17,388 nucleotides of DNA from Armatimonadaceae bacterium (GCA_030446525.1 JAUJNC010000018.1:1-17388); one strand, 5' to 3'. Shown: positions 1 through 8,567, counted from the first letter of the stretch. Program-made: numbers and translations. The notes: generated from the letters alone by a model not told the origin.

Positions 1-140
1 CGCCGGGGGCAGATCAGGCGCCCTCGGCCTCCCTCTTCGCGGCTACGGCGAGCTCATCGGCCCGGTCGTGGCCCGCCCTGTGGGGGCCCGCGGCCGTCTG
101 GTTCCCCCTGACAATAATACACAGCACCACCCAGTGGCGG

Positions 141-734
141 ATGTCGACCATCCGCAATCAGCCGCCTGGGCGCGATAATCGGCCGCATGCGGGTGATCGA
201 CGGCACGCTGGAGACGGTCGGTGGCAACGATCTGGGCCTTTCTGGTGCACCACGCCGACGCCGCCGAACTTTATCTTGCAGCTGCAATGGCTGCGCCTGA
301 CGCAGGAGTCAAACTCCGGGGTGTTCATTCGCTTTCCGAATCCAGACTCGCAGAACTACAATAACACTGCCTACGTGGGCATTGACTTCGGCTTTGAGGT
401 ACAGATCGATGAACGCTGGGCGCCCCGACGGCCTGAACATCCACCGGACCGGCGCCATCTATCGCGGCGACGGCCGCTCGGACAACGAGGTATTGACCCA
501 GCGAGCGGCGCGTCCGGTCGGCCAGCCGGTGGAATGATTACGAGATCCGCGTGGAAAACCAGATCTGCACGGTGTTTCTAAATGGGGTGCAGGTCTGCGT
601 GTTCGACAACACCGCGACCTACCCGGCCGAGGCCTGCCGTCGGCGCCGGGGGCGCCGAGCTTTATTGGCCTCCAAGTCTATCCCAACCCCAGTTACGCCG
701 TTCGCTGCGTCATGTTCGCATCCAGGCGATCTAA
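141..734 (+). pseudogene. DUF1080 (3-keto-disaccharide hydrolase-like) gene, frameshifted relic
   Basis: Read across several frames, this stretch gives a concanavalin-like DUF1080 domain. The first part has FILQLQWLRLTQ followed by NSGVFIRFPNP and AYVGIDFGFEVQID (about 270-410). The frame then changes and gives PDGLNIHRTGAIYRGDGRSD (422-485). It changes again near 528 to give WNDYEIRVENQICTVFLNGV, and once more near 630 to give SFIGLQVYPNPSYAVR. A last shift restores HVRIQAI and a TAA at 732-734. An earlier shift near 240 is needed to join MRVIDGTLETVGGNDLG (from 187) to FWCTT. Family members bind or cleave sugar derivatives outside the cytoplasm or in the periplasm. With at least four frameshifts this copy cannot make the protein. 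The true start lies upstream and is not recognisable. Confidence 0.75.
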
Positions 735-1327
735 GGGATGAGGATTGACCGGCCGGGTTGCCGTCCAGGGTAGCAACGGTTGCGCCGCGAGCAGCGCAGC
801 CGTCATTGTCCCGGTCCCGGTCGCGCGTGTGGAATGCCGTCCCCCGTCTCGGTCGCGCGGCAGACCCCGAGACGAGGCCGATGCGTGGTGGAGCGCTCTG
901 CGGGAGGATGGTCCGTAGTCCCATTCCTATACCAGGGCGATTGATAGTCAGTTTCCAGCAGGACGTAACGGAGGCCGCGCCTGAGTGATTGCCGAGTTGT
1001 CCCCCCGAGCGAGGTACTCTCTCTTTATGGTTCATCCATGCACACTCAATCATCGTTGCCCGCCTTTGACGAGCGGGAGGCGAAGCGAAGGGTGCGTCGC
1101 TCCCGTCTGTGCGTTATGCGCAAACCGACGATCGCATTTCTCTGATCGTTCCGGGCGGATACTGGCGTATACAGGCTATACTGGGTGGCGCAAGGTAATC
1201 ATCGGTCTGGCAAGAGCACCTGTGAGAGCGGATCTCTCGCGGGGTGTCGAATCGAAAATACATCCGAACATGGAGACGACGGGCGCCGCAGGCGCTCTGT
1301 GGGCTTGTTAAGAAACGGAGATTCAAG
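735..1327. other. No recognisable gene
   Basis: About 590 bases with only short overlapping open frames and no start with a convincing ribosome site. Fragments such as SVRYAQTDDRISLIVPGGYW (about 1108-1167, plus strand) look protein-like, but they break after a few dozen codons. This is probably more decayed coding sequence. I recognise no family. Confidence 0.5.
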
Positions 1328-1984
1328 ATGTCTCAAAACGCCAAGTTCAGACCAGCGCATTTTCCGGGTCGGCGATCCCGGTATTCCGAAAAGGGCATCC
1401 TTATGGTCGCGGCGGTCAGTTCACCACACTCTATGACGACTTCGTGCTATTGCCTGACGGAACGGTGCGCTTCATGCGCTATATGACAGCCACGGTGCCA
1501 CCATCCCGGAGGATTTCGAGCATTCCTGTTCCTGAGCGAACCCGCACAATACGAGAATTCATAAAAGAGGTCAGGGCGATCGACTTCGGGTCTATGGACG
1601 TCCGCCCCCCGCATCACTCTAATCGAGTATCTGGTCTGGTTCAGAAGGAAGAAGGGCTACACGCAGCAATCTGGTCCCAGGGCGACGGTGCGGTTCCCGC
1701 GCCACTCCTCGCGATCAACCGATCGTCCGGTCCTTCGTCACGGGAGTTTTCCTCCGGAACAACGGCCCGGGATCGACGGGATACAACGAGTTTGTGGAGC
1801 ACTGTCCGGGGTCTTGATGGTCAAGCGTATCCAGACATAAGCGGTGCCAGACGTTCATCGAACTGGCTTCTCCTGCGCCAGGTTCATCGGCGCGGGTAAA
1901 CGTGTTCACCGACGTCCCGAAATTCAGACTCTGCTGGAGACTGCCTTTAACACGGGCGAGTCACTGGTTAATCTTCACAATTAG
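1328..1984 (+). pseudogene. Unrecognised gene broken by frameshifts
   Basis: An ATG at 1328 follows GGAG with normal spacing and starts MSQNAKFRPAHFPG. The next frame continues plausibly as SAIPVFRKGHPYGRGGQFTT, then LYDDFVLLPDGTVRF (to about 1473). Further shifts give YDSHGATIPEDFEHS, then TRTIREFIKEVRAIDFGSMD, and later VFLRNNGPGSTGYNEFVEHC near 1746-1805. A final piece, TLLETAFNTGESLVNLHN, ends in TAG at 1982-1984. The pieces run in order in one direction, which suggests one original protein of about 210 residues. The family is not recognised and no function can be given. At least four indels separate the pieces, so it is almost certainly inactive. Confidence 0.45.
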
Positions 1985-2069
1985 ACAGTGGCACGCTGCC
2001 TACTGATTTGACTCGTTCTGGTGTTCTGACCATGCTCGCTTTGCTTGGCATACGCAGCCTCCCGGAACG

Positions 2070-3012
2070 CTGATCGATCTGCCCGTTCACGAGGCCCGCC
2101 ACGGCCACCACACACGCGCCGTGTGGTGCTGACGGTGATGCCCGTCGCCGCAAACATTGGTAGCGCCGCAGGCGAGCGATGCTGTTCTCCACCACGATCC
2201 GGCGGCGGCTAAACGCCCGGTTGTAGAGACATCCATCGGCAGGCGCGCCGTGCCGCGGCTTCTTGCGCGGCGTGGCCCCCACCAAACCTTGCCGGTGCAG
2301 GACGCCATGCCCTGGTAGGCCAGATCCCCGATGGCGCCCACGTCCACGGGCAGCCGCCCCATCGGCCGACTTCGCCAACAGCGTCACGTCAGCGCTCGGA
2401 CCCGGCGCGCTATCGGCGACATCGACGAACTTGCCGCTTGCTCGTCCACCGCCACTGGCTCTTGAGCGTATGCTGCTTCTTCTTACCGCTGTAGAAGCGG
2501 TCTTTGCCTGGCTGCGGCTCCTGCGTGGCATCGGTGCCGCTGTCCGGCTCGGTCCTTGTGCTCGCCTTCTTGGGCCGCTGCCCGTTGTTCAACTGTCCAA
2601 TGATCACGGCCAACTCCGGCGTGTCCTTAAGCAGATCGGCCAGGCCAGCGCCGCGCCTCTTACCTGGATCAGAGCATTCATGGTGTCACGACCGGAGGAC
2701 TCCAGAAGCGGCACGCGGCTGACGATGCGCGGCGCCGTGGGTCGCTGACGCCGAACAGGTAGCCCAGCACTTGCTGGGTCGGGTATCGGCGCAGCCAGAC
2801 CACGAAACGGATCTGGTCGCGCGCATCAAGGGCGAAGGGATGCCCAGCACCGAGGGCGCGCTTGCAGGTAGGGCGGGAAAGGCGCCTGTGTTCCTGGGCA
2901 CTATGTAGGGCAGGACATCATTGAGCAGGTCCTCAAACTCGGGCAGGCGCAGGCCGGTCATGGAAAGGAAGAACTGCCGGTGGCGGCTCAGTTCAGCATA
3001 GCGGAGGATCAT
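2070..3012 (-). pseudogene. IS5-family (DDE_Tnp_4 type) transposase, frameshifted
   Basis: The minus strand starts at 3012 with a short leader and then FLSMTGLRLPEFEDLLNDVL, the N-terminal helix-turn-helix typical of this transposase type. A different frame gives RDQIRFVVWLRRYPTQQVLG and YLFGVSDP. Further on come DRFYSGKKKQHTLKSQ (about 2450-2510), SGKFVDVADSAPGPSADVTL, and the C-terminal signature NRAFSRRRIVVENSIARLRR followed by AVAGLVNGQI. The first catalytic Asp region reads VIIG instead of the usual VIID, at a frame disturbance. At least three frameshifts make it inactive. Terminal inverted repeats were not found with confidence, so the element ends are unknown. Confidence 0.8.
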
Positions 3013-3054
3013 GCTCTCCAGTGTACGACACTTTTACTCTGTGTAGGTTAACGG

Positions 3055-4124
3055 CTATGGATTTGGGCGCGTTGTGCTGATAGTTCGGGTATGGTCACTC
3101 TCTCCTGCCCGCACTGCGGCAACCGTAAAGATACTGTGTTGCTTGTCAAGTGGCCGGTGCGGTTTTCGTGGCAAGTTCGGGTCGAAGGGCTTGCCTGACT
3201 TCAACACGCCGTAGGCGATCACCAACAGCTTGCGCATGGCCGCACCCAGGATCAGCATTTTGGCCTTACCTTTCGCTTTGAGCCGTTCGCCCAACGCCTT
3301 GACGAGCGGGTTGAAGCGCAGCGCCGTCATCGCGGGAAAGTACAGGCTGTGGCGCAGACGCGGCGAGCCGCGCTTGGACAGAACACTACGGCCCCGCACG
3401 GAACTGCCCGCTCGACGGATCTTGGGCGCGAGCCCGGCGAAGGCGGCGACTTGCCGGGACGCGGTGAACGCGCAACATCACCGAGTTCGGCCAAAGGGCC
3501 GCCGCGCTGGTGTGGGCAATGCCGGGGATGCTGGTCAGCAGATCGCGCTTGCCCTTCAGGTCCGGGTGGCTGTCGATGTGCTCGTAGATCTGCCCCTGGA
3601 TAGCGGCAATCTCAGCCTCCAGGAAAGCGAGCACCGTCTCAAGGGAAGTGCTCACTCTTCGCCACTGGCGGGTCCTGCCGCTAAGCGATTCTTCTCGGTC
3701 GTCTGCATTTCCAGCAGGCAGCGTCGAGCCGGCGCACCAGCGCTTGGAGCGTGCGGATCTGCGGTACGGGAGGTGTCCAAACGGGCGGCCGGTACATCTG
3801 GCAGAACCGGGCCATGGTTTGGCATCTACCTTGTCGGTCTTGGTGCGTGAGAGGGTAGTCTGGGCGAAGTGGTACACCTGGGCGGGGTTGACCATGCTGA
3901 CCGTGTGGCCCGCCTCGTGAAGCGCCAGGGCGGCGGCCTCGCTGTGGTCCCGGTCGCCTCCAGGCAAGCATGGACCGGTTGTGCCGCGCCATTGTCGCTG
4001 AGCCAGCAAGGATCTGCTGGTGACCGGCGGCCGTGTTGGCGAAGACCTTGTGGCGCGGCTTGCGCTCGTCCTTGATCAGGGCGACATCCAGCGTAGTTTT
4101 GGAAACATCGATGCCCAGGAACAT
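3055..4124 (-). pseudogene. IS110-family DEDD transposase, frameshifted
   Basis: The start is ATG at 4124, seven bases after AGGAGG on the minus strand, and reads MFLGIDVSKTTLDVALIKDE, the RuvC-like DEDD N-terminus of IS110 enzymes. After a frame change come SMVNPAQVYHFAQTTLSRTK and TDKVDA, the conserved core. Next are TSLETVLAFLEAEIAAIQGQ and the helix-hairpin segment DLLTSIPGIAHTSAAAL. The Transposase_20 C-terminus reads LSKRGSPRLRHSLYFPAMTA and MRKLLVIAYGVLKSGKPFDP. The natural end is probably near LDKQHSIF (about 3127); this frame runs to a stop at 3055. IS110 enzymes recombine DNA guided by a structured RNA from the element end. Several indels make this copy inactive. It is wedged between the IS5 and IS1 relics. 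Confidence 0.85.
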
Positions 4125-4151
4125 AGTGCCTCCTCAAGAATGGTGGATGGT

Positions 4152-4311
4152 TCTTGCCCGGTAGCCAGCCTTGTGATGCAAGCTCTTCCTTTAGCAGGTA
4201 GGCTTTGGATATGTCCGACCTTTGCAGGGCAAGAGATGTCGTGCCGGGCGCTCTTGTCTCACCGGCGGGCTCTTTCGGGCCCAAAGCGGGTCTCGGCGTC
4301 GCCGGCACGAC
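4152..4311 (-). ncRNA. Candidate IS110 bridge RNA (relic)
   Basis: The stretch just upstream of the IS110 start has no gene but holds two adjacent stem-loops. The first to be transcribed pairs GTCGTGCCGG (4238-4247) with CCGGCACGAC (4302-4311), ten perfect pairs, with an inner GGGC/GCCC hairpin (4267-4282). Three bases later TCTTGCCC (4152-4159) pairs with GGGCAAGA (4227-4234), and inside it lies an AGCCT/AGGCT hairpin. Two large stem-loops with open internal loops, in the roughly 180-base region upstream of an IS110-group transposase, is the layout known for bridge (seek) RNAs. That it is one here is inferred from position and folding only, and the loops may have drifted. Confidence 0.4.
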
Positions 4312-4324
4312 AAACATAACATAC

Positions 4325-4905
4325 AAGACGTTATCAAGTTCGGAACCAACCGCTCGGCACCGCACGCTGCCGCTGTCACGGCTGCGGCAAGACCTTTACG
4401 CTCAACCCCAAGAGCCGCGCGTTCTCACGCCGAGAAGGAGCAGCAGATCTGCCGGGCGCTGCGGGAGCGCACTTCCCAACGTGGCATCGCCCGCACGCTC
4501 CAGGTGGGCCGGCAGACCATCCGGGCGGTGCGCAAAAACGCCGCCCGCATAGAAGCCAAGTTCCAGCAGCACGGCATCACGAGTGTGCCCGCACCGCAGG
4601 GCGACGCTATCGAGATAGACGAGCTATGCATCCGGGTGTCTCCCAGCCTGTGGCTGTGGACGGCGGTGTCTCGTCAGGTGCGGCAAGTGGTCGGCTTCGT
4701 CATCGGTGATCGTACGGATGCGATGCTCAATCTGGTCTGGTCGGACGTGCCTGGAAGATTACCGGGACAAGCCCGTCTACAGCGATTACTTGGGCGCCTA
4801 TGCCGTTTCTTTGCGGCAGGGCAGCACCATCCCTGCGACAAGGGTTCTGGTCAGACGAGCCAGGTCGAAGGTCTCAACAACTGTACGGACGGCAAGCAGT
4901 CATAG
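4325..4905 (+). pseudogene. IS1-family transposase, frameshifted and 3'-truncated
   Basis: The N-terminal zinc-ribbon end reads CRCHGCGKTFTLNPKSRA (from about 4367) in one frame. The next frame gives EKEQQICRALRERTSQRGIA, then GRQTIRAVRKNAARIEAK, the InsA-like helix-turn-helix. VPAPQGDAIEIDEL holds the first catalytic Asp-Glu region, and VVGFVIGDRTDA follows. The segment after DEL (CIRVSPSLWLW) is altered. A frameshift near 4755 moves the conserved YRDKPVYSDYLGAYAVSLRQ into another frame, and QHHPCDKGSGQTSQVEGLNN returns to the first. The C-terminal arginine-rich part is missing after about 4880. The enzyme is therefore inactive, and its end abuts the IS4 relic. Confidence 0.85.
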
Positions 4906-4992
4906 AGTTATTCTAACAGGCGGACATTAACTGGCAGAAAGGCCATTCCCTGAGGCTATCGTGAAGCATCACAAAACGTGAAAGCCTCAGCA

Positions 4993-5718
4993 ATGACCCC
5001 AGACTATTCTACCGAAACGCTGACACAAAAGCTGCACCATCTGGACCTGCCGTTCGCCGAGTTCTTCGCCCGCGCCCTGGTGGCGCTGCTCGCGGGGCGC
5101 AAGATCAGCCTGCATCACGTGGCACAACTCATGCCCGGAGAGCAGAAACGGAAGCCAATCGCCAGCAGATGCGCCGCTGCCTGGATCATGCGGGCATGTC
5201 GCCCGAGGCATGGACCCATGCTGGTCGCCGTCCTGCTGCCGCGAACCAAGTGGATCCTGGCGATAGATCGTACGGAATGGAAACGCGGAGATACCACGGT
5301 TAACCTGCTGGTATTGGCCGTCGTCACCCATGGGTGTTCCGTGCCGCTTCTCTGGACGGTGATGCCCCAGTGCGGCTCTAGTGATACGGCCGAGCGGATC
5401 GAGTTGCTGTCCCGGTTCGTCAAGCAGTTCGGCAGGGAGCGCCTGCGCTTTCTGACGGCGGACCGGGAGTTCATCGGAAGGGAGTGGATCGGCTGGCTCC
5501 TAGAGCAGCAGATCCCCTTTCGCATCCGCGTCAAAGCGGGCGAGTACCTGTCGGACCCGAAGGGGCAGGAGCGAAAGGCGTGGCAGTGGTTTGCGCGTGC
5601 CAATCGCTGCCGTTCCCAGACGATGCTGCTGTGGGGATTACCGGTCTATGTTGGAGGAAGGCACCTGCACGGCACAGAGTACTTGATCGTCATCAGCAAC
5701 GAGAGGGGCGACCTGCTA
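4993..5718 (+). pseudogene. IS4-family (DDE_Tnp_1) transposase, truncated
   Basis: The frame from ATG 4993 reads MTPDYSTETLTQKLHHLDLP. It carries the first catalytic Asp in KWILAIDRTEWKRG, the second in LRFLTADREFIG, and typical IS4 text such as NLLVLAVVTHG, VPLLWTVMP and GSSDTAERIELLSRF. The conserved third catalytic region (Y-x2-R-x3-E-x6-K) is absent, because the reading stops making sense at LIVISNERGDLLG where an inverted-repeat element begins. Between about 5140 and 5220 the expected family text (AETEANRQQMRRCLDHAGMS) is found in another frame, so two compensating indels scramble about 27 residues. A GTG at 4978 could extend the frame. An 8-bp inverted repeat (CTGAGGCT 4950-4957, AGCCTCAG 4983-4990) precedes the gene. 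Confidence 0.85.
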
Positions 5719-6047
5719 GGCCCCGAACAAACATGGCTGTCGGAAAGGGCCACGACAAGGGCGATGTTATAGACCAAATCGCCAATTTCAGGCCGCTATG
5801 CTGCCGCGCGTTCAGTCCCAGGTCCGGAACAACCAAGGATAACAGCCTTCGGGTGGCCGAAAACTCTACCTTTTTGCCGAGCAAGCATTGCGGACTTCGG
5901 CCAATCGCGGAAGAGAGGCAAACATTACCGATTTTGGAAGGGGATTTTCGGCCAGGGAATATTTACATGCGGCCTTGTGCCCTGGCAAAGTGGCTGTTTC
6001 GCCTCCGCCTCGTGGCCCTTTCGGACAGCTATGTTTGTTCGGGGCCT
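5718..6047. mobile_element. 330-bp non-autonomous element with 37-bp terminal inverted repeats
   Basis: The ends match as inverted repeats. The left end (5719-5755) begins GGCCCCGAACAAACATGGCT, and the complement of 6010-6046 matches 35 of its 37 bases, with one more pair at 5718/6047. There is no transposase inside. The left 155 bases are repeated at 11018-11172. The right arm, read inward from 6046, also ends in GGCCGAAAAT (5944-5953), matching the GGCCGAAAA that closes the left unit, so the element could be two diverged copies of one unit placed head to head. No clear target-site duplication is visible. It interrupts the IS4 transposase gene. Nearby short minus-strand frames in both copies encode a similar string (DLGLNARQHSG / DLGLNARQHGG); this may simply reflect shared DNA. 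Confidence 0.65.
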
Positions 6048-6347
6048 GTATCGAGTGCAAGCACTTCATAATCCGGATGCTACTTCTGGCGGCGGAACGG
6101 CAAATTCGCGCAGAGCGTGCTGAAACCGTCTTCTCTTGCGAGCGTGCTGCCAGGTGCGTACCAGGACCCCGTGAGCCGCTCATTGGCTATTGGGACGAGT
6201 GGCCGATCGACCATCGAACAGCCGCCGAGCCTGGCCCTGATGAAGGCAAACTGGGGGTGCGAATCCATGGGGTCGGCCGGCGGTCGACCTTCCCCGCCAC
6301 AGCGCGGCGCGAGCAGCGGGGGAGGGACCGGAGGCGCAAGGCCTCAG
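6048..6347. other. No recognisable gene
   Basis: Three hundred bases between the inverted-repeat element and the stop of the repeat-rich membrane protein. Open frames here continue as antisense shadows into that gene. The interrupted IS4 transposase does not resume on this side of the element, so a deletion accompanied or followed the insertion. No terminator with a T-run was seen after the membrane protein's stop. Confidence 0.5.
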
Positions 6348-8399
6348 TCAGTCCGTCTTGATGAGGCCGGTGAAGGCGCTGACAAAGAGGGTGGACAGAT
6401 ACCAGCCGCTGATGCACACCAACCACAGCAGGCCCCAGTACCAGCCGCCGCCGGGGCGAGAGCGGTCGGGTATCCAGTACTCGACCTGGTGCAACTCGAT
6501 GATGGGCAGGAACTCGTCCAGGGCATAGATGGCGGGGTTGAAGTGCGGGTAGCCCGGCGAGACGAAGTCCTTCAGAGGCGGCTTCTCCCGCTCCGGCGTC
6601 GCGGTCACCGCCTGGGCGATGTCCCTCTCCTGCGCTTCCCAATCGGGCGCAGGGGGGCGCTTGGTCCCCTTCGGGAGTGCTGCCACCTGCTGGCGCCACT
6701 GGTCCTTGCGTTCCTCCAGTCGCGGCGCGATGAGCGCCCCGTCACGGCCCTGCACGACGCCCGGCAGGATGTCATGGCTGGCCGGGACCATCACGTTCTC
6801 CCGATAGGCGCGATCGAGCTGGGCGGCGGCGATCCCCCAGATGGCGACGGCGAACACGAGCGCCACCCACGGGCGGTAGCCGTAGCGGATCGGGATGTCC
6901 AGCAGCCAGAACTCCAGGGACTGACGCAGCCAGCGCCACAGGAAGAACCCGCCATAGGAGCGGCGGCGCTGGATGCGCTTGGCGATGGCGACTTCGCGGG
7001 CTTCGGCGTCGTTGCCGCCTTCGCGCAGGACCCTGGCCATCTGCTCATAGGGCTGGGGGTGGTACTCGCCTTGGTCGGAGAGCAGGAGCCAGCGGACGAT
7101 CTCGCTGCCGTGCTTGGGCATGTCGCGGCCCAGGCGTTCATAGGTGAAACCTTCTAAGAGGTAACCTTGCTTGCGCCCATCTTTGAGGCGGTATAAGCCG
7201 CAGCCGAACTCGACGAGCCGGTCTTCCCTCCAGTGCCGGGCGCGCTCCCCCCAGGAACGAGGCGGTTTAAGGGCGTGCCGGTCATCCAGCACGCCGACAC
7301 GGGCGTTGGTGAGTTCAACCGACCAGTCAATGTCCTCCTTGGGATGCCACAGGAACCGCTCCGCGACGTTCGCCTGCTCTAGGTCGATTGCGTACCCTTT
7401 GCCCCAGAAGGAACCGCCGTTGCAGTAAAGACTGCCGCGCAGATCCGCGCCGGACAAATATACGACCCCGGCGGCTTCGAAATCCTTCGTCAGGTGAACG
7501 TCGCCCGTGACATCAGCGCCGTACAAGCTGAGACAGGCCCCGCCCGCAAATCGGAACTTGGCGCCCTCGCAGTCGAGGACCCCGCCGACCTTGGCGCCGG
7601 CGAGGTCCACCGGGCCGGCCGCCTCGACGCCGCGCAGCAAGAGGCTCTGCCCGGTCTCGATGCTTTGGGCAAAGAAGCACTTCTCGCCTGGGTGCTGGAA
7701 CTTGGCGCCGTTGCAGTCGAGCTGGCCGCCGACCTTGGCGCCGGCGAGGTCCACCGGGCCGGCCGCCTCGACGCCGCGCAGCAAGAGGCTCTGCCCGGTC
7801 TCGATGCCCTGGGCAAAGAAGCACCTCTCTCCCTGGTGCTGGAACTTGGCGCCGTTGCAGGCGAGCTGGCCGCCGACCTTGGCGCCGTTGAGGTACACCG
7901 AGCCGGCCGCGACGAAAGATCTCTGGTCGCCATCTGAGGCGTTAGTGAGGGCAAGGCTGTACTCGGTGGTTAGGTACGATGCGTTGAACGTCTCGCGGAT
8001 CGTACAGCCGTAGAAGCCGAGATAGCGCACCGTCGCGGCCGTCACGTCCACGCCTCGCTCGAACGCGCAACGGGAAAACTTTAGGCCAAAACTGAGGTCG
8101 GTGTCGCGCAGATCCAGGCGGTCGCGGAATGCGGCTCCCACGAGAGTGATGCCCCTGGGGTCGACAGCCCCGGCGCGCAGGCAGAGGGCGCGCAATAGGG
8201 CCGGACGAATGACGCGGGCGTCTTCATCGTCGGGCCAGCGGGCGAGGAGGTCACACGCTTCGCCCTTTGCGGCACAGGAGAGGAGCGCCCGTTCGGCCGC
8301 GCGGAGCGGCAAGTAGTCGGCCCAGGGGTTCGAGGCCGTATGGCGGCTGCCGTTCAGGGCCCTTGGATGCCTTCCGAAGCGCCCCGGTAGTTCATACAT
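6348..8399 (-). CDS. Repeat-rich (pentapeptide-like) protein with two C-terminal membrane segments
   Basis: This 683-residue protein has three parts. An N-terminal region of about 100 residues has no clear family. Residues about 80-370 are built of short hydrophobic-polar units (such as GITLVGAAFRDRLDLRDTDL and GAKVGGQLDCNGAKF) that resemble pentapeptide-type right-handed beta-helices. The C-terminal part has a membrane segment near residues 508-528 (PWVALVFAVAIWGIAAAQL) and another near 652-674 (WYWGLLWLVCISGWYLSTLF), separated by about 120 charged, proline-rich residues. Two 48-residue units in the helix are nearly identical. Similar proteins are sometimes annotated as membrane-associated oxidoreductases, but I see no catalytic motif. 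ATG 8399 is preferred over TTG 8426, because the TTG lies inside a good -10 element. It lies downstream of Rep1 with its own promoter, so it is probably plasmid cargo of unknown function. Confidence 0.8.
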   Translation of the reverse strand: MYELPGRFGRHPRALNGSRHTASNPWADYLPLRAAERALLSCAAKGEACDLLARWPDDEDARVIRPALLRALCLRAGAVDPRGITLVGAAFRDRLDLRDTDLSFGLKFSRCAFERGVDVTAATVRYLGFYGCTIRETFNASYLTTEYSLALTNASDGDQRSFVAAGSVYLNGAKVGGQLACNGAKFQHQGERCFFAQGIETGQSLLLRGVEAAGPVDLAGAKVGGQLDCNGAKFQHPGEKCFFAQSIETGQSLLLRGVEAAGPVDLAGAKVGGVLDCEGAKFRFAGGACLSLYGADVTGDVHLTKDFEAAGVVYLSGADLRGSLYCNGGSFWGKGYAIDLEQANVAERFLWHPKEDIDWSVELTNARVGVLDDRHALKPPRSWGERARHWREDRLVEFGCGLYRLKDGRKQGYLLEGFTYERLGRDMPKHGSEIVRWLLLSDQGEYHPQPYEQMARVLREGGNDAEAREVAIAKRIQRRRSYGGFFLWRWLRQSLEFWLLDIPIRYGYRPWVALVFAVAIWGIAAAQLDRAYRENVMVPASHDILPGVVQGRDGALIAPRLEERKDQWRQQVAALPKGTKRPPAPDWEAQERDIAQAVTATPEREKPPLKDFVSPGYPHFNPAIYALDEFLPIIELHQVEYWIPDRSRPGGGWYWGLLWLVCISGWYLSTLFVSAFTGLIKTD
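7560..7847 (-). repeat. Two 144-bp tandem repeats inside the membrane protein gene
   Basis: Bases 7560-7703 and 7704-7847 match at about 132 of 144 positions (hand count), an exact 48-codon period. A third, diverged and shorter match follows from 7848. Each unit encodes GAKVGGQLDCNGAKFQH, a CFFAQ-IETGQSLLLRG segment and VEAAGPVDLA. The high DNA identity points to a recent in-frame duplication that lengthened the beta-helix by one unit. Confidence 0.85.
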
Positions 8400-8472
8400 A
8401 CGCGACTCTTTCGCCTTCACACCCAAGATACACTAGACGTAAGACACGCGCAATAACTTCCGTGTTGCCCAT
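8392..8472 (-). CDS. Possible 26-residue leader peptide overlapping the next start codon
   Basis: ATG 8472 sits seven bases after AAGGGAG, a better ribosome site than that of the gene that follows. It encodes MGNTEVIARVLRLVYLGCEG plus six residues. Its TGA (8394-8392) lies just inside the start of the membrane protein gene, so the frames overlap by eight bases. If translated from an upstream transcript, for example read-through from Rep1, it could couple translation of the next gene. The predicted promoter at 8453-8425 lies inside it and would bypass it. No homologue is recognised. Confidence 0.25.
   Translation of the reverse strand: MGNTEVIARVLRLVYLGCEGERVAYV
8425..8453 (-). promoter_or_regulatory. 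Predicted sigma70 promoter of the membrane protein gene
   Basis: On the minus strand TTGCGC (8453-8448) is followed after exactly 17 bases by TATCTT (8430-8425). Transcription would start near 8418, leaving a leader of about 20 bases before ATG 8399. This supports the ATG over the upstream TTG as start codon. Confidence 0.45.
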
Positions 8473-8567
8473 GCTTCTCCCTTCGCCACCGCCCTTAATC
8501 TCTCTAGCTCCTCCGTCCACGCGCAGGAAAATGGCGAACACCTACAGCGCTTTCTGTTCGAATGCAT

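Noticed and set aside
1985..3054. Terminal inverted repeats for the IS5 relic
   Set aside because: I compared sequence beyond 3012 and before about 2080 and found no convincing inverted match, so no element ends are given.
6117..7157. 346-codon plus-strand open frame
   Set aside because: It lies antisense to the membrane protein gene, has no recognisable domain, and exists because of high GC and strong codon bias on the other strand.
7494..7937. Plus-strand frame encoding LGAGEVHRAGRLDAAQQEAL repeats
   Set aside because: The repeats simply reflect the duplicated 144-bp units of the minus-strand gene.
8399..8426. TTG start at 8426 for the membrane protein
   Set aside because: It lies in the predicted -10 element, and an in-frame ATG 27 bases downstream is better placed.
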